64,000 nt of DNA from Desulfobacteraceae bacterium 4572_130 (GCA_002084425.1 NBLN01000002.1:124001-188000), one strand, 5' to 3'. Shown: positions 17,939 through 27,805, counted from the stretch's first letter. The notes: a model not told the origin generated them from the letters alone. Numbers and translations: made by a program.

Positions 17939-18256
17939 ATGATTGACATGACAGATGCTGCAAAAACACAAATTGCAGATTATTTTAAAGGAAAAAAATC
18001 AACTCCAATTAGGATTTTTCTTAATTCAGGTGGATGAGGGGGGCCATCTCTTGCTATGGCTCTGGATGAGCCACGTAAAACTGATGACACATATGATGTT
18101 AAAGGATTTCAATTTGTTGTTGATAAAGATTTTATGAAGCAGGCAAAATTAATTAAAGTAGATTTTACAGGAATGGGCTTTCACCTTGATTCTCAAATTG
18201 ATTTGGGAGGAGGGGAATGTGGAAGTTGCAGTACAAAAAGTTCTTCTTGTTGCTAA
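17939..18256 (+). CDS. HesB/IscA-like selenoprotein (in-frame TGA = Sec33)
   Basis: Reading through the TGA at 18035-18037 joins two frames into one 105-aa protein. The upstream part has a good AGGAG site before ATG 17939 and runs RIFLNSGG-U-GGPSLAMALDEP; downstream comes GFQFVVDKDFM, GFHLDSQIDLGGG and a Cys-rich tail ECGSCSTKSSSCC. This is the HesB-like (IscA-type A-domain) family in which Sec replaces the first metal-binding Cys; selenocysteine members are known from deltaproteobacteria. A hairpin at 18057-18073 fits a bacterial SECIS. A terminator follows at 18272. Function is probably Fe-S or redox related but is not established. A pseudogene with a point nonsense change is the alternative; the preserved flanks and hairpin argue against it. 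Confidence 0.88.
18057..18073 (+). promoter_or_regulatory. Candidate bacterial SECIS element
   Basis: TGGCTC and GAGCCA form a perfect 6-bp stem around the 5-nt loop TGGAT. The stem begins 20 nt after the TGA and the second loop base is G, which matches the general bacterial SECIS model (short stem-loop within about 16-37 nt of UGA, G at the start of the loop). A competing stem GCCAT/ATGGC at 18043-18060 is closer to the TGA and fits less well. Confidence 0.7.
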
Positions 18257-18271
18257 TTATGTCAAAGTCTA

Positions 18272-18330
18272 AAAAAAACTCCATTTACTTTGTTTTAATA
18301 TTTTTTAAACATTGTATATGGAGTTTTTTT
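18272..18330 (+). terminator. Rho-independent terminator after the selenoprotein gene
   Basis: Arms AAAAAACTCCAT (ending 18284) and ATGGAGTTTTTTT (18318-18330) pair over 12 bp and end in a run of seven T. The loop is long (33 nt). It sits 16 bp after the stop codon. Confidence 0.75.
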
Positions 18331-18419
18331 AGTTAATTGCATATATTTTAATAGTATAGAAATTTTTATTTTAATATATTAAATGTGTCTGCCCTTTTTA
18401 TCTATTTTATGTTTTAAAC

Positions 18420-18484
18420 CATGAAAAGCACGAAATCCCACAAAGGGGTTTGTATTTTTTGTGTCTTTTCGTATTTTTCGTGGT
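18420..18484 (+). repeat. CGTGNTTTT-type short tandem motif
   Basis: Contains ATGAAAAGCACGAAA on one side and TGTCTTTTCGTATTTTTCGTG on the other, an imperfect inverted arrangement around CCCACAAAGGGGTTTG. A weaker version, CACTAAAAGGTACGAAAAAA, lies at 54220-54240. This kind of sequence is frequent between genes in sulfate reducers; function unknown. Confidence 0.4.
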
Positions 18485-18496
18485 TATTATTTAAAT

Positions 18497-18587
18497 AACT
18501 GCCATAAGGCAGAACTGATTTTTATTTTCTGGCTTGCCTTACAACAAAACATAAAAGAATATTAAGTAGTTATTCTTTTATATAAAA
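18497..18587 (+). repeat. Dispersed ~93-bp element, copy 2
   Basis: AACTGCCATAAGGCAG, then GGCTTGCCTTACAACAAAAC and a closing CTTTTATATAAA. The internal arms TAAGGCA and TGCCTTA are perfect complements. It lies 61 bp before frdC. Confidence 0.85.
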
Positions 18588-18648
18588 AGTTGTAAAAAAG
18601 GAAAAATCTAATTTTCAAAACTATACCAAATTTATAATGGGGGAATAA

Positions 18649-19500
18649 ATGGAAAATTTGATAATTAACGATAACATCAAAAAAAGCAGGCTTCCTGCAA
18701 GACTGGATCTTGTTCAAAGTGGGACAGGGCTTGTGTTAGGGCTTTTTATGTGGGCACACATGTTTCTTATTTCAAGCATTCTTCTGGGTAAGGGAGCCTT
18801 TAATTTTGTTGCAAAAACTATGGAGTTGTCATTTCTTTCAGAAACTGGAGAGGGTTATCCTTTTGCAGTTTTTTTTGCAGTACTTGTTATTTTTACTTTA
18901 TTTATTATACACGCAGCTCTGGGTGTAAGAAAATTTCCAATATCATGGAAACAGCATCGTATCTTTAGATCCCAAATGTCCATGATGAAACATCAAGATA
19001 CCAATCTCTGGTATGTTCAAGTTATAACAGGCTTTATCATGTTTTTCCTGGGATCTGTTCATCTTTATCTAATGTTAACTAATCCAGGTCAGATAGATCC
19101 AAATCTTTCTGCTGATAGAATAATTTCACATAATATGTGGCCTCTTTACTTAGGTTTACTTTTTTCTGTGGAACTTCATGGAACAATAGGGCTTTATAGA
19201 TTATGTATGAAATGGGGATGGTTTGCAGGAAAAGATCCAAGGGAATCAAGAAAAAAACTTAAAGTGATAAAAAATAAGCTGACTATTTTTTTTCTAGCTC
19301 TTGGTCTTTTGGCTCTTCTTGTTTTTAGTATTATGGGAATAATGCATAAAAAACATGTTGGAGAACCTTATGAAAAAAAAGAAGTTCTAGAAAAATCTAT
19401 GCACATAAAAACATCTCCCATGAAAAAAGAAATACAAAATAAAACAAAATCTGATCAACACAATACATCTCAAAATATATCTAATGATAAAAAAATATAA
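18649..19500 (+). CDS. frdC: Fumarate reductase/succinate dehydrogenase cytochrome b subunit
   Basis: A 283-aa membrane anchor that links menaquinone to the FrdAB catalytic pair. Five hydrophobic segments are visible between about residues 20 and 240, with several in-membrane histidines (WAHMF near 41, IIHAALG near 88, VHLYLM near 144, ELHGTIGLYRL near 183) consistent with the dihaem Wolinella/Desulfovibrio FrdC type. SGTGLVLGLFMWAHM is characteristic. The last 50 residues form a charged Lys-rich tail not needed in other members. RBS GGGGGAAT precedes the ATG. The gene starts the frdCAB cluster, though a 260-bp gap with repeats separates it from frdA. Confidence 0.9.
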   Translation: MENLIINDNIKKSRLPARLDLVQSGTGLVLGLFMWAHMFLISSILLGKGAFNFVAKTMELSFLSETGEGYPFAVFFAVLVIFTLFIIHAALGVRKFPISWKQHRIFRSQMSMMKHQDTNLWYVQVITGFIMFFLGSVHLYLMLTNPGQIDPNLSADRIISHNMWPLYLGLLFSVELHGTIGLYRLCMKWGWFAGKDPRESRKKLKVIKNKLTIFFLALGLLALLVFSIMGIMHKKHVGEPYEKKEVLEKSMHIKTSPMKKEIQNKTKSDQHNTSQNISNDKKI

Positions 19501-19590
19501 AAATTGCCATAAAGCAGATCTATCTTTTGGTTCTTAGTTTTCCTTACAATAAAACATGAAAAAATATTAACTAGTTATTTTTTTATATAA
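19501..19590 (+). repeat. Dispersed ~93-bp element, copy 3
   Basis: Starts at the frdC stop (AATTGCCATAAAGCAG) and ends TTTTTTTATATAAAC. The right arm is more diverged than in other copies. It is followed at 19613-19690 by a second conserved stretch (GTAAAAAAATTATTTTAAC to TATATATAAG) that also follows copy 9 at 54115-54185. Confidence 0.8.
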
Positions 19591-19760
19591 ACAATAATAA
19601 AGATTAATAGTTTTTTGTAAAAAAATTATTTTAACAAAGAAATGATTGAGTAAAAAGCTTTATATATAAGACCTGGTATTTTTCTAAGTTTTAAAAAAAA
19701 TGCTGGAGTGCCAGGAGAATTTTTATGATGTCATTATAAATTGATTATGAGGAGTAGGTA

Positions 19761-21731
19761 ATGAAAGTTATATATACTGATTCACTTGTTATTGGTGGTG
19801 GACTTGCCGGATTAAGAATAGCCATTGCCTCAATACAAAGAGGATATGATACTATTGTTTTATCTTTAATGCCTGCAAAAAGATCACATTCTGCAGCAGC
19901 CCAGGGAGGAATGCAGGCAAGTCTTGGTGCTAGTATAAAAAGTGAAGGCGATGATGAAGATGTTCATTTTGAAGATACAGTAAAGGGGAGTGATTGGGGT
20001 TGTGATCAAGATGTGGCAAGAATGTTTGTTAATACTGCACCCAAAGCTATTCGTCAGCTTTCTGCCTGGGGAGTGCCTTGGTCAAGGGTGAGAAAGGGAA
20101 ATAGAGAAGTAATAATTAATGGAAAAAAAGTTAAAATAACAGAAAAAGATGAGGCTCATGGTCTTATTACCTCCAGAGATTTTGGAGGCACAAAAAAATG
20201 GAGAACATGTTTTACATCAGATGGAACAGGTCATACCATGCTCTATGCCATGGATAATAAAGCAATTGAACTTGGCATTCCTGTTCATGAAAGAAAAGAA
20301 GCAATTGCTCTTATTCATGAAAATGGTATTTGTTATGGTGCTGTTGTAAGAGATTTAGTTACAGGAGAGCTTATTGCATATGTTGCTAAAGCCACAATCA
20401 TAGCAACTGGAGGATATGGAAGACTTTATTCTGTTACTACAAATGCAGTAATTTCTGAAGGGATAGGAACTGCAATTGCTCTTGAAACAGGGGTTGCATC
20501 ACTTGGTAATATGGAAGCTGTACAATTTCATCCCACAGCAATTGTTCCTGTTGGTATTTTAACAACAGAGGGTTGTCGTGGAGATGGAGGACTTTTGCTT
20601 GATAAAGATAATTATAGATTTATGCCTGATTATGAACCCGGTAAAAAAGAACTTGCATCAAGGGATGTTGTTTCAAGACGAATGATTGAACATATGAAAA
20701 AAGGCAAGGGCGTTTCTTCCAGATATGGTGATCATCTTTGGCTTGATATTACTTTGCTTGGAAAGGCTCATATTAATAAAAATCTAAGGGAAGTAAAGGA
20801 AATATGCGAATATTTTCTTGGTATAAATCCAGTAAAAGATTATATCCCAGTAAGACCTACTCAACATTATTCTATGGGTGGAATTAGAACTAATGCAACT
20901 GGAGAAAGCCCAACACTTAAAGGACTTTTTTCCGCAGGAGAAGCAGCATGTTGGGATATGCACGGGTTTAACCGCCTTGGTGGTAATTCTGTTGCAGAAA
21001 CTGTTGTTGCAGGTATGATTGTAGGAGAATATGTTGCAGATTATTGTGAAAACAATACTCTTAATATTAATACAAAACTTATTGAATCCTTTATTAAACA
21101 AGAAAAAAATAAAATTTCTGCATTAATTAATCGTAATAAAGGTGAAAATCCCTTTGAGCTTAAAAAAGAAATGCAGGAAATAATGATGGATAAAGTTGGT
21201 ATTTTTAGAAATGAAACTGATCTTTCAAAGGCAGTTGAAGACCTTAAGGTTTTAAATCAAAGGGCAAAAAATATTGCATTAAAGCATAAAATCAGTTCTT
21301 CCAATCCTGAACTTGTTGAGGCAATTCGTGTTCCCAAAATGATAAAACTTGCCCAATGTGTTGCCTATGGAGCTTTACTTAGAAAAGAAAGCAGGGGAGC
21401 CCATGCAAGGGATGATTATACTGAAAGAAATGATAAAGATTGGCTTAAGAGAACTCTTACAACTTGGAAGGATCAAGATGCAGATATTCCAGAAGTTAAA
21501 TATGAAGATCTTAATATTATGGAAATGGAAATGCCGCCTGCATCCAGAGGATATGGTGTTGATAATACTATTCATCATTCTGATACAGAAAAAAGAGAAA
21601 AACAAATTCAGGAAATAAAAGATGCTAATCCAGATGCAGATAGATTTCAAATGCAAAAACTTCTTAATCCAATTGAAATACCAGAAAAATTTAAAGAAAA
21701 AAATGAGCGTATAGGGAGGGGATTTAAATAA
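19761..21731 (+). CDS. frdA: Fumarate reductase/succinate dehydrogenase flavoprotein
   Basis: The 656-aa FAD subunit that interconverts fumarate and succinate. Residues 8-17 are [10 protein letters not shown] (Rossmann), [13 protein letters not shown] near 43-55 includes the region of the covalent FAD site, QFHPTAIVP near 255 and [18 protein letters not shown] near 362-380 contain substrate-binding residues, and RDVVSRRM holds the proton-shuttle Arg. Length and the long insert match the type B quinol:fumarate reductase of epsilon- and deltaproteobacteria. GAGGAG lies before the ATG; TAATG joins it to frdB. Direction in vivo cannot be told, and in sulfate reducers it may run as succinate dehydrogenase. 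Confidence 0.94.
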   Translation: MKVIYTDSLVIGGGLAGLRIAIASIQRGYDTIVLSLMPAKRSHSAAAQGGMQASLGASIKSEGDDEDVHFEDTVKGSDWGCDQDVARMFVNTAPKAIRQLSAWGVPWSRVRKGNREVIINGKKVKITEKDEAHGLITSRDFGGTKKWRTCFTSDGTGHTMLYAMDNKAIELGIPVHERKEAIALIHENGICYGAVVRDLVTGELIAYVAKATIIATGGYGRLYSVTTNAVISEGIGTAIALETGVASLGNMEAVQFHPTAIVPVGILTTEGCRGDGGLLLDKDNYRFMPDYEPGKKELASRDVVSRRMIEHMKKGKGVSSRYGDHLWLDITLLGKAHINKNLREVKEICEYFLGINPVKDYIPVRPTQHYSMGGIRTNATGESPTLKGLFSAGEAACWDMHGFNRLGGNSVAETVVAGMIVGEYVADYCENNTLNINTKLIESFIKQEKNKISALINRNKGENPFELKKEMQEIMMDKVGIFRNETDLSKAVEDLKVLNQRAKNIALKHKISSSNPELVEAIRVPKMIKLAQCVAYGALLRKESRGAHARDDYTERNDKDWLKRTLTTWKDQDADIPEVKYEDLNIMEMEMPPASRGYGVDNTIHHSDTEKREKQIQEIKDANPDADRFQMQKLLNPIEIPEKFKEKNERIGRGFK

Positions 21732-22465
21732 TGAACAAACAAGCAAGAACTCTTAAATTTCATATTATGAGATATAATCCACAAATAAAGACTGATATTC
21801 CAAAAATAAAAACCTATGAGGTAAAAGAAGCTCCAGGAATGACAATATTTATTGCATTAAATGAAATACGAGAAACTCAAGATTCTTCTCTTCAATTTGA
21901 TTTTATATGCAGAGCAGGAATTTGTGGTTCCTGTGCCATGATAATAAATGGACAACCAGATCTTGCATGCAGAACACTTACATCTAAATTTCCAGATGGC
22001 GAAATTAAGCTTCTCCCTTTACCTGGATTTGAACTTATTGGTGATCTTTCAGTTGATACAGGTAAATTTATGCGTGCAATGAGTGAAAGAGTTGAAAGTT
22101 GGATTCATGATAAATCAAAAAGTGATGTTGATTTTAATAAAATGGAAGAACGCATGGACCCTGATGCGGCAGATGAGATTTATGAACTTGAAAGATGTGT
22201 TGAATGTGGGTGCTGTGTATCAGCATGTGCAACTAAAAGAATGCGCGATGATTTTCTTGGAGCAGTAGGATTTATGAGAATTGCAAGATATGCCCTTGAT
22301 CCAAGAGATAAAAGATCTAATCAGGAATTTTATGAAATTGTTGGTGATGATGATGGAGTTTTTGGATGTATGACATTGCTTGGATGTGAAGATTATTGTC
22401 CTAAGGATTTACCACACCAGACTCAAATAGCATATTTGAGAAAAAAAATGGCAATGGTAAAATAA
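21731..22465 (+). CDS. frdB: Fumarate reductase/succinate dehydrogenase iron-sulfur subunit
   Basis: The 244-aa electron-transfer subunit. The N-terminal ferredoxin domain has CRAGICGSCAM near residue 60 for the 2Fe-2S cluster with a further Cys in LACRTL; the C-terminal domain has CVECGCCVSAC near 156 for the 4Fe-4S cluster and CMTLLGCEDYCPKDLPHQ near 212 for the 3Fe-4S cluster. All ligands are present. It is coupled to frdA by a one-base TAATG overlap. A 9-bp stem (TAGTATTTT/AAAATACTA, 22487-22515) follows the stop but has no T-run. Confidence 0.95.
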   Translation: MNKQARTLKFHIMRYNPQIKTDIPKIKTYEVKEAPGMTIFIALNEIRETQDSSLQFDFICRAGICGSCAMIINGQPDLACRTLTSKFPDGEIKLLPLPGFELIGDLSVDTGKFMRAMSERVESWIHDKSKSDVDFNKMEERMDPDAADEIYELERCVECGCCVSACATKRMRDDFLGAVGFMRIARYALDPRDKRSNQEFYEIVGDDDGVFGCMTLLGCEDYCPKDLPHQTQIAYLRKKMAMVK

Positions 22466-22587
22466 AAAAAATCATCTGTATTATTATAGTATTTTTTCAA
22501 GATTTTAAAATACTACATAATTAATCTAGTAAATAGGCATGCTTGTTTAAATTAAATTCAGATTAAGACATATGTGTGTTTTTTAAT

Positions 22588-22960
22588 AACTGCTAATAAG
22601 GCAGATTTAATTTTTAATTTTTGGTTTGTCTTACAACAAAACATGAAAAAATATTAACTAGTTATAAGTTCTTTCATATAAACTGCCATAAGGCAGATTT
22701 AATTTTTAATTTTTGGTTTGTCTTACAACAAAACATGAAAAAATATTAACTAGTTATAAGTTCTTTCATATAAACTGCCATAAAGGCAGGTTTGATTTTT
22801 AATTTTTGATTTGTCTTACAACAAAACATGGAAAAATATTAACTAGTTATAAGTTCTTTCATATAAACTGCCATAAAGGCAGGTTTGATTTTTAATTTTT
22901 GATTTGTCTCACAACAAAACATGGAAAAATATTAACTAGTTATAAGTTCTTTCATATAAA
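22588..22960 (+). repeat. Four-copy tandem array of the ~93-bp element (copy 4)
   Basis: Four head-to-tail units with starts at about 22588, 22681, 22773 and 22866 (period 92-93 bp), each with CTGCC(A)TAA(A)GGCAG, GTCTTACAACAAAACATG, TATTAACTAGTTATAAG and TTCTTTCATATAAA. Units 3 and 4 are nearly identical, and so are units 1 and 2, suggesting recent duplication in two steps. The array ends 11 bp before the fumarase start. Confidence 0.95.
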
Positions 22961-22971
22961 AGGATAGGATA

Positions 22972-24585
22972 ATGACTGATTTTAAATATAAAAAAATATT
23001 ATATCTGGGAAAAGACAAAACAGAATACAGGCTTGTATCAGAAAATTATGTACAAACTAAAGAGTTTGAAGCACAGGAAATCTTAAAAATTGAGCCTCAA
23101 GCACTTTCAATACTTTCTAAACAAGCATTTAAAGATATTTCACATCTTTATAGAAAAAAACATCTTAAAAAATTAAGAGATATTATTGATGATCCTGAAA
23201 GTTCAGATAATGACAGATATATTGCTTTGGAACTTATTAAAAATGCTGTGATTTCAGCAAAAAAAGTTTTTCCCATGTGTCAAGATACAGGTACTGCCAT
23301 TATAATGGGTAAAAAAGGGCAAAATGTCTGGACAAATTTTGATGATAAAAAAGAGCTTTCAAAGGGTGCCTTTGATGCTTACACTGAAAATTATCTTAGA
23401 TATTCTCAAAACATACCAATTACAATGTATGATGAAAAAAATTCAAATTCTAACCTTCCAGCACAAATAGATATTAAAGCATGCAAAGGTAATGAATATA
23501 ATTTTCTTTTTATGGCAAAGGGAGGGGGTTCAGCCAATAAAACAGCTCTTTTTCAAATGACAAAAGCTGTATTAAATTCAGAAAAAATTCTAATTGATTT
23601 TATAACAGAAAAAATAAAATCTCTTGGTACTGCTGCATGTCCTCCATATTATGTAGCAATTGTTATTGGTGGTACTTCTGCTGAAGATAATTTAAAAACT
23701 GTAAAACTAGCATCTGCAAGATATCTTGATGAACTTCCATTAAAAGGCAATGAAGCAGGATATGCCTTTAGAGATAAGGATCTTGAAAAAAAGGTTTTAC
23801 AAAAAACTCAGAAACTTGGATTTGGTGCACAGTTTGGAGGAAAACATTTTGTAATTGGTGTAAGAATTATAAGACTTCCAAGACATGGAGCGTCCTGCCC
23901 AATAGGTATTGGAGTAAGCTGCTCTGCTGACCGTCAAATCAAAGGGAAAATTACAAAACATGGTCTTTTTCTTGAAAAACTTGAAGAAAATCCTAAACAA
24001 TATCTTCCCATAAAAGAACCTGAAATAACAGAGCCAATTAAAGTAGATCTTAATCGTCCTATGGATGAAATAAGAAAACAATTAACTCAATATCCAGTTG
24101 CAACAAGACTTTCACTTTCAGGAAAAATAATTGTTGCAAGAGATATTGCCCATTCAAAATTTCAAGAGCGTTTAGATAAGGGCAAGGGACTTCCTGATTA
24201 TATAAAAAATCATATTATATATTATGCAGGACCTTCAAAAACTCCTGATAACGAGGCATCTGGTTCTTTTGGACCTACAACAGCAGGAAGAATGGATTCT
24301 TATGTTCCTGTATTTCAAAAATTAGGTTGTTCAATGATAATGCTTGCTAAGGGAAATCGTTCCAAACAAGTTTTAGATTCCTGCAAGAAAAATAAAGGAT
24401 TTTATCTTGGATCTCCTGGAGGAGTTGCAGCAAGACTTGGAAAAGATTTTATAAAAAAAGTTGAGCTTGTTGAATATAAAGAACTTGGTATGGAAGCAGT
24501 ATTTATGATTACAGTTAAAAATTTTCCAGCATTTATTATTATGGATGATAAGGGCAATGATTTTTATGCAGATATTTTATGTTGA
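22972..24585 (+). CDS. fumA: Class I (iron-sulfur) fumarate hydratase
   Basis: Hydrates fumarate to malate using an oxygen-sensitive 4Fe-4S cluster, next to fumarate reductase in the same pathway. The 537-aa protein fuses the alpha and beta halves: [15 protein letters not shown] near residue 102, [15 protein letters not shown] near 220 and [15 protein letters not shown] near 305 supply the cluster cysteines; the beta half has [15 protein letters not shown] near 430. The ATG follows AAGGATAGGATA. L(+)-tartrate dehydratase is a related alternative, but the fused form and frd context favour fumarase. Confidence 0.93.
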   Translation: MTDFKYKKILYLGKDKTEYRLVSENYVQTKEFEAQEILKIEPQALSILSKQAFKDISHLYRKKHLKKLRDIIDDPESSDNDRYIALELIKNAVISAKKVFPMCQDTGTAIIMGKKGQNVWTNFDDKKELSKGAFDAYTENYLRYSQNIPITMYDEKNSNSNLPAQIDIKACKGNEYNFLFMAKGGGSANKTALFQMTKAVLNSEKILIDFITEKIKSLGTAACPPYYVAIVIGGTSAEDNLKTVKLASARYLDELPLKGNEAGYAFRDKDLEKKVLQKTQKLGFGAQFGGKHFVIGVRIIRLPRHGASCPIGIGVSCSADRQIKGKITKHGLFLEKLEENPKQYLPIKEPEITEPIKVDLNRPMDEIRKQLTQYPVATRLSLSGKIIVARDIAHSKFQERLDKGKGLPDYIKNHIIYYAGPSKTPDNEASGSFGPTTAGRMDSYVPVFQKLGCSMIMLAKGNRSKQVLDSCKKNKGFYLGSPGGVAARLGKDFIKKVELVEYKELGMEAVFMITVKNFPAFIIMDDKGNDFYADILC

Positions 24586-24644
24586 TAAAATCAGGGTCTT
24601 ACAAAAATAGAATGATTTTAAGCAAATAATTGACAATAAAAAGG

Positions 24645-24687
24645 GGTTAATCAAAAAAGTAATTTACCTTTGATTAATCTTTTTTTA
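24645..24687 (+). terminator. Rho-independent terminator after fumarase
   Basis: GGTTAATCAAA pairs with TTTGATTAATC (24669-24679, one G-T wobble) and is followed by seven T. It ends the frd/fum unit; the remaining 220 bp before resB show no gene or other structure. Confidence 0.85.
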
Positions 24688-24905
24688 TTTTGTGTTTAAT
24701 AGCTGTAGCTGCCTATATTTTATTATGCTGAAAATATATTAAATTTCTTTTTCCAATTTAAATAATTTGTTAAATTAAAAAACCTTAATATTTTTGATTT
24801 TACCTGCATATAATGATAAAATTTGCTGTAATGATATATGATTTTTTGCTATTATTATTTTTTAAATAAAAATAAAGAGAATACGTAATTATTCGGAAAA
24901 CAAGT

Positions 24906-26267
24906 ATGAAAAATAAAAATATATATACAAATAATGTGGTTTGGCAATTTTTTGCCTCAATAAAACTTGCAGTTGTAATTCTTTTTTTTCTTGCTGCAAC
25001 TTCCATAATTGGAACATTTATTCCTCAAAATGCCTCATCTGCATTTTATTATCAAAAATATGGAGAAATTATTTATAAAATTTTCTCAATATTAAATATT
25101 TTTGATATGTATCATGCTTGGTGGTTTCTAATGCTTTTAGGACTTCTTATTATAAATTTAATTGTTTGTTCAATTAATAGGTTAAATTTTGTATGGAAAA
25201 TTATTTTTCCTGAAAATATAGTATTTAATGTGGAAAGATTTAGAAAAATTAAAGAAAAATATAAGTTTGTTTCTAAAAAAAACATAAATGAATTAAAGGG
25301 ACAATATAAAACTTTTTTAGAAAAGAAATTTAAAAAGGTAATTATAAAAAATACAGAAAATGGAGTTGCATTTTTTATTGAAACAAAAAGATGGACAAGA
25401 TTAGGTGCCTATATTGTTCATTTTAGTATTCTTTTGCTTTTATTTGGAGTTATAATAGGTAGTTTATTTGGTTTTAAAGGTTTTGTTCAAATACCTGAAG
25501 GAAAAACCATTGATACAGTTAAAATTAGAAAAAACTCAAAAATTCAAAAACTTGGTTTTAAAGTAAAATGTAATAAGTTTGATGTGAGTTTTTATGATAA
25601 TGGAAGCCCTGCAGAATATAAATCAAATATAACTATTTTTGAAAATAAAAAACAAATACTTATAAAGGATATTATTGTAAATGATCCATTAAAATATAAG
25701 GGAATTACTTTTTATCAATCAAGTTATGGTACTACATCTATAAAACAAGTATCTATTGCTATTATAAATCCTAGAACAAAAAAGACTTATATAAAACAGA
25801 TATCCCAAGGGCAGGAAATTATTCTTCCTGAAAAAAGGGGTAAGTTTGTTTTTTATAAATTTGTTAATTCTTATAATTTCCATGGACATAATCTTGGTGA
25901 GACATTTATAGGAAAATATATTGATAATAATGAAAAAGCTTTTAAAATTATTATACCTTTAAAATTTCCCTTGTTTGATAAAATGAGAAAGGGACATTTT
26001 ATTTTTAAAATAAAAGAACTTGAAAAGAAATATTATACTGGGCTTCAAGTTACAAAGGATCCTGGAGTATGGTATGTTTATGCAGGTTTTATCTTTATGA
26101 TAATAGGATGTTGGATCACTTTTTTTCTATCCCACCAAAGTTTTTGTATTGAAATACTGGAAAAAGAAAAAAATAATAATGTTTTAGTTTCAGGTATTTC
26201 CCATAGAAAAACCCAAAATATGAAAATAAAAATTACAAAATTGGGTCAGAAATTAATGGATATGTAA
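24906..26267 (+). CDS. resB: Cytochrome c biogenesis protein ResB
   Basis: A 453-aa System II cytochrome c maturation protein that with CcsA carries haem to the periplasm and ligates it to apocytochromes. It opens with FFASIKLAVVILFFLAATSIIGTFIPQN, has membrane helices near residues 15-35, 75-95 and 160-185, a large periplasmic domain with DPLKYKGITFYQSSYG near 258-273, and a last helix near 395-415. The ATG is just 49 bp before the CcsA operon partner's predecessor end; the two genes are 37 bp apart. Confidence 0.9.
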   Translation: MKNKNIYTNNVVWQFFASIKLAVVILFFLAATSIIGTFIPQNASSAFYYQKYGEIIYKIFSILNIFDMYHAWWFLMLLGLLIINLIVCSINRLNFVWKIIFPENIVFNVERFRKIKEKYKFVSKKNINELKGQYKTFLEKKFKKVIIKNTENGVAFFIETKRWTRLGAYIVHFSILLLLFGVIIGSLFGFKGFVQIPEGKTIDTVKIRKNSKIQKLGFKVKCNKFDVSFYDNGSPAEYKSNITIFENKKQILIKDIIVNDPLKYKGITFYQSSYGTTSIKQVSIAIINPRTKKTYIKQISQGQEIILPEKRGKFVFYKFVNSYNFHGHNLGETFIGKYIDNNEKAFKIIIPLKFPLFDKMRKGHFIFKIKELEKKYYTGLQVTKDPGVWYVYAGFIFMIIGCWITFFLSHQSFCIEILEKEKNNNVLVSGISHRKTQNMKIKITKLGQKLMDM

Positions 26268-26304
26268 AAAATTTAAATCTAATACCTATAAGGGAGATAT
26301 GATT

Positions 26305-27135
26305 ATGGATAGTTCCATGGTATTATCTATTACAACATTTGTTTATGGATTTGCTTCATTCCTTTATATTGGATCATGGACCTTTAAAAAAGAATTAATG
26401 GCAAAGCTTGGTATGATTATTTTAATACTAGGATTTGCTGGTAATACTTTTGGTATTCTTATGCGCTGGAAAGAATCCTATGAAATGGGCTATGGTCATG
26501 CTCCTTTTTCTAATATGTATGAATCGCTTGTGTTTTTTTCTTGGACTATGGCTTTTTTTTATATTTTTGTTGAATACAAATATAAGGAAAGAATAATAGG
26601 AGTTTTTGGAACTCCTTTAATATTCCTTGCAATAGCATATGCATCACTTGCTCCTAATATACATGATAAAATCACTCCCCTTATTCCTGCTTTAAAAAGT
26701 AACTGGCTCATTGCTCATGTTATTACCTGTTTTCTTGGTTATGCAGGTTTTGCAGTGGGTTTTGGGTTTAGTATAATGTATCTTTTAAAACCTGAAAAAA
26801 AGAAACAAAAGTTTTTTTGGTCTAGGCTTCCATCAACTAGTATAATTGATGAATTAGTTTATCAAATGGTAATATTTGGATTTCTTTTTTTAACTATTGG
26901 AATTATTACAGGTTCTGTTTGGGCAAATTCAGCTTGGGGAACATACTGGTCCTGGGATCCCAAGGAAACATGGTCTTTAATTACATGGTTTATTTATGCA
27001 ATTTTACTTCATTTAAGAATGATGAGGGGATGGCATGGAAAAAGAATTGCATGGGTATCTATAATTGGTTTTATGGCAGTTCTTTTTACATATTTTGGAG
27101 TGAATTATTTGCCTGGACTTCATAGTTATTTATAA
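26305..27135 (+). CDS. ccsA: Cytochrome c biogenesis protein CcsA
   Basis: The haem-handling partner of ResB, 276 aa with about eight membrane helices. The WWD-type motif WANSAWGTYWSWDPKETW lies near residues 210-227, preceded by His-containing segments (GHAPFSNMYES near 66, LIAHVITCFLGY near 135). Two ATGs are possible: 26299 is only two bases after AGGGAG, while 26305 is eight bases away, so 26305 is preferred. The presence of the pair implies c-type cytochromes, as expected for a sulfate reducer or metal reducer. Confidence 0.92.
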   Translation: MDSSMVLSITTFVYGFASFLYIGSWTFKKELMAKLGMIILILGFAGNTFGILMRWKESYEMGYGHAPFSNMYESLVFFSWTMAFFYIFVEYKYKERIIGVFGTPLIFLAIAYASLAPNIHDKITPLIPALKSNWLIAHVITCFLGYAGFAVGFGFSIMYLLKPEKKKQKFFWSRLPSTSIIDELVYQMVIFGFLFLTIGIITGSVWANSAWGTYWSWDPKETWSLITWFIYAILLHLRMMRGWHGKRIAWVSIIGFMAVLFTYFGVNYLPGLHSYL

Positions 27136-27189
27136 ACTTTTTAAGTTTTTTATAAGTTTATTAAAATTTAGAATTTATGTGAACTGCTT

Positions 27190-27282
27190 ACTGCCATAAG
27201 GCAGATTTGGTTTTTAATTCCTAGTTTGCCTTACAACAAAACATAAAAGAATATTAAATAATTATAAGTTTTTTCATATAAA
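27190..27282 (+). repeat. Dispersed ~93-bp element, copy 5
   Basis: CTGCCATAAGGCAG, then GTTTGCCTTACAACAAAAC and TTTTTTCATATAAA. The long-range arms TAAGGCA and TGCCTTA are perfect. It lies between ccsA and the riboswitch and is followed by the 33-bp repeat at 27302. Confidence 0.85.
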
Positions 27283-27301
27283 CAAACATTGCCAGACCAA
27301 A

Positions 27302-27335
27302 ATTATTAATATCTGACTACAACAAGGGATGAAAC
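27302..27335 (+). repeat. 33-bp repeat, copy 2
   Basis: Second copy of the word at 17481-17514; no open frame is attached here. Confidence 0.45.
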
Positions 27336-27517
27336 ATTTATAAAAATGAAAAAAATATAGTGTTTCATATAAAAAAAAGAGATTATTTCTTGTATTTATA
27401 TTTATTCCCATTGTGTATATTTAATATAGAGCAAACAATTTTTGATATAATTATTTAACCCCTATATTTATCCTTGATTTATAAATTCTTTTACAATACA
27501 ACAATTAAAAATTTCCA

Positions 27518-27672
27518 GGGTGCTTATTAAAGTTAAAAGGAAATTCCGTTAAAATCGGAAACGAGCCCGTCGCTGTAAGTGGGGATGAAAATTGCAAAAT
27601 GCCACTGTCTAATTAAGATGGGAAGGTGCAATTACTAAGATGATCCACAAGTCAGAAAACCTGCCCTGTTAA
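27518..27672 (+). promoter_or_regulatory. Cobalamin (AdoCbl) riboswitch
   Basis: Conserved blocks are in order: GGTGCTTATTAAAG start, AAAAGGAAATTCCG, AACGAGCCCGTCGCTG, GCCACTG at 27601, GGGAAGGTGCAA, and the B12 box AAGTCAGAAAACCTGCC ending near 27665. This matches the cobalamin riboswitch consensus. It controls the B12 uptake genes that follow, by premature termination at the hairpin 27728-27767; binding of adenosylcobalamin should favour termination. Confidence 0.93.
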
Positions 27673-27727
27673 AATATTCTGCAATCGAGGTAAATTGCAA
27701 TAGCCAGGATTTAAGAGCAAAAAAGGG

Positions 27728-27767
27728 AAGCTTTAAATCTGTTTAATCAGATTTAAAGCTTTTTTTT
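27728..27767 (+). terminator. Attenuator of the cobalamin riboswitch
   Basis: AAGCTTTAAATCTG and CAGATTTAAAGCTT make a perfect 14-bp stem with loop TTTAAT, followed by T residues. A smaller stem TGCAAT/ATTGCA at 27680-27699 lies between the B12 box and the terminator and may act in switching. Confidence 0.88.
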
Positions 27768-27805
27768 GTCCTAATCTTAAATTTTTTCTAAAGGAAAATA
27801 ATAAT

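Noticed and set aside
18035-18037. TGA as a nonsense mutation in an old gene
   Set aside because: The codon lies at the site where HesB-like selenoproteins carry Sec, flanks are conserved on both sides, and a SECIS-like hairpin follows.
22487-22515. Terminator after frdB
   Set aside because: The 9-bp stem TAGTATTTT/AAAATACTA lacks a T-run; left as a possible hairpin only.
22588-22960. CRISPR array
   Set aside because: The units abut without variable spacers, and there are no cas genes; this is a plain tandem repeat.
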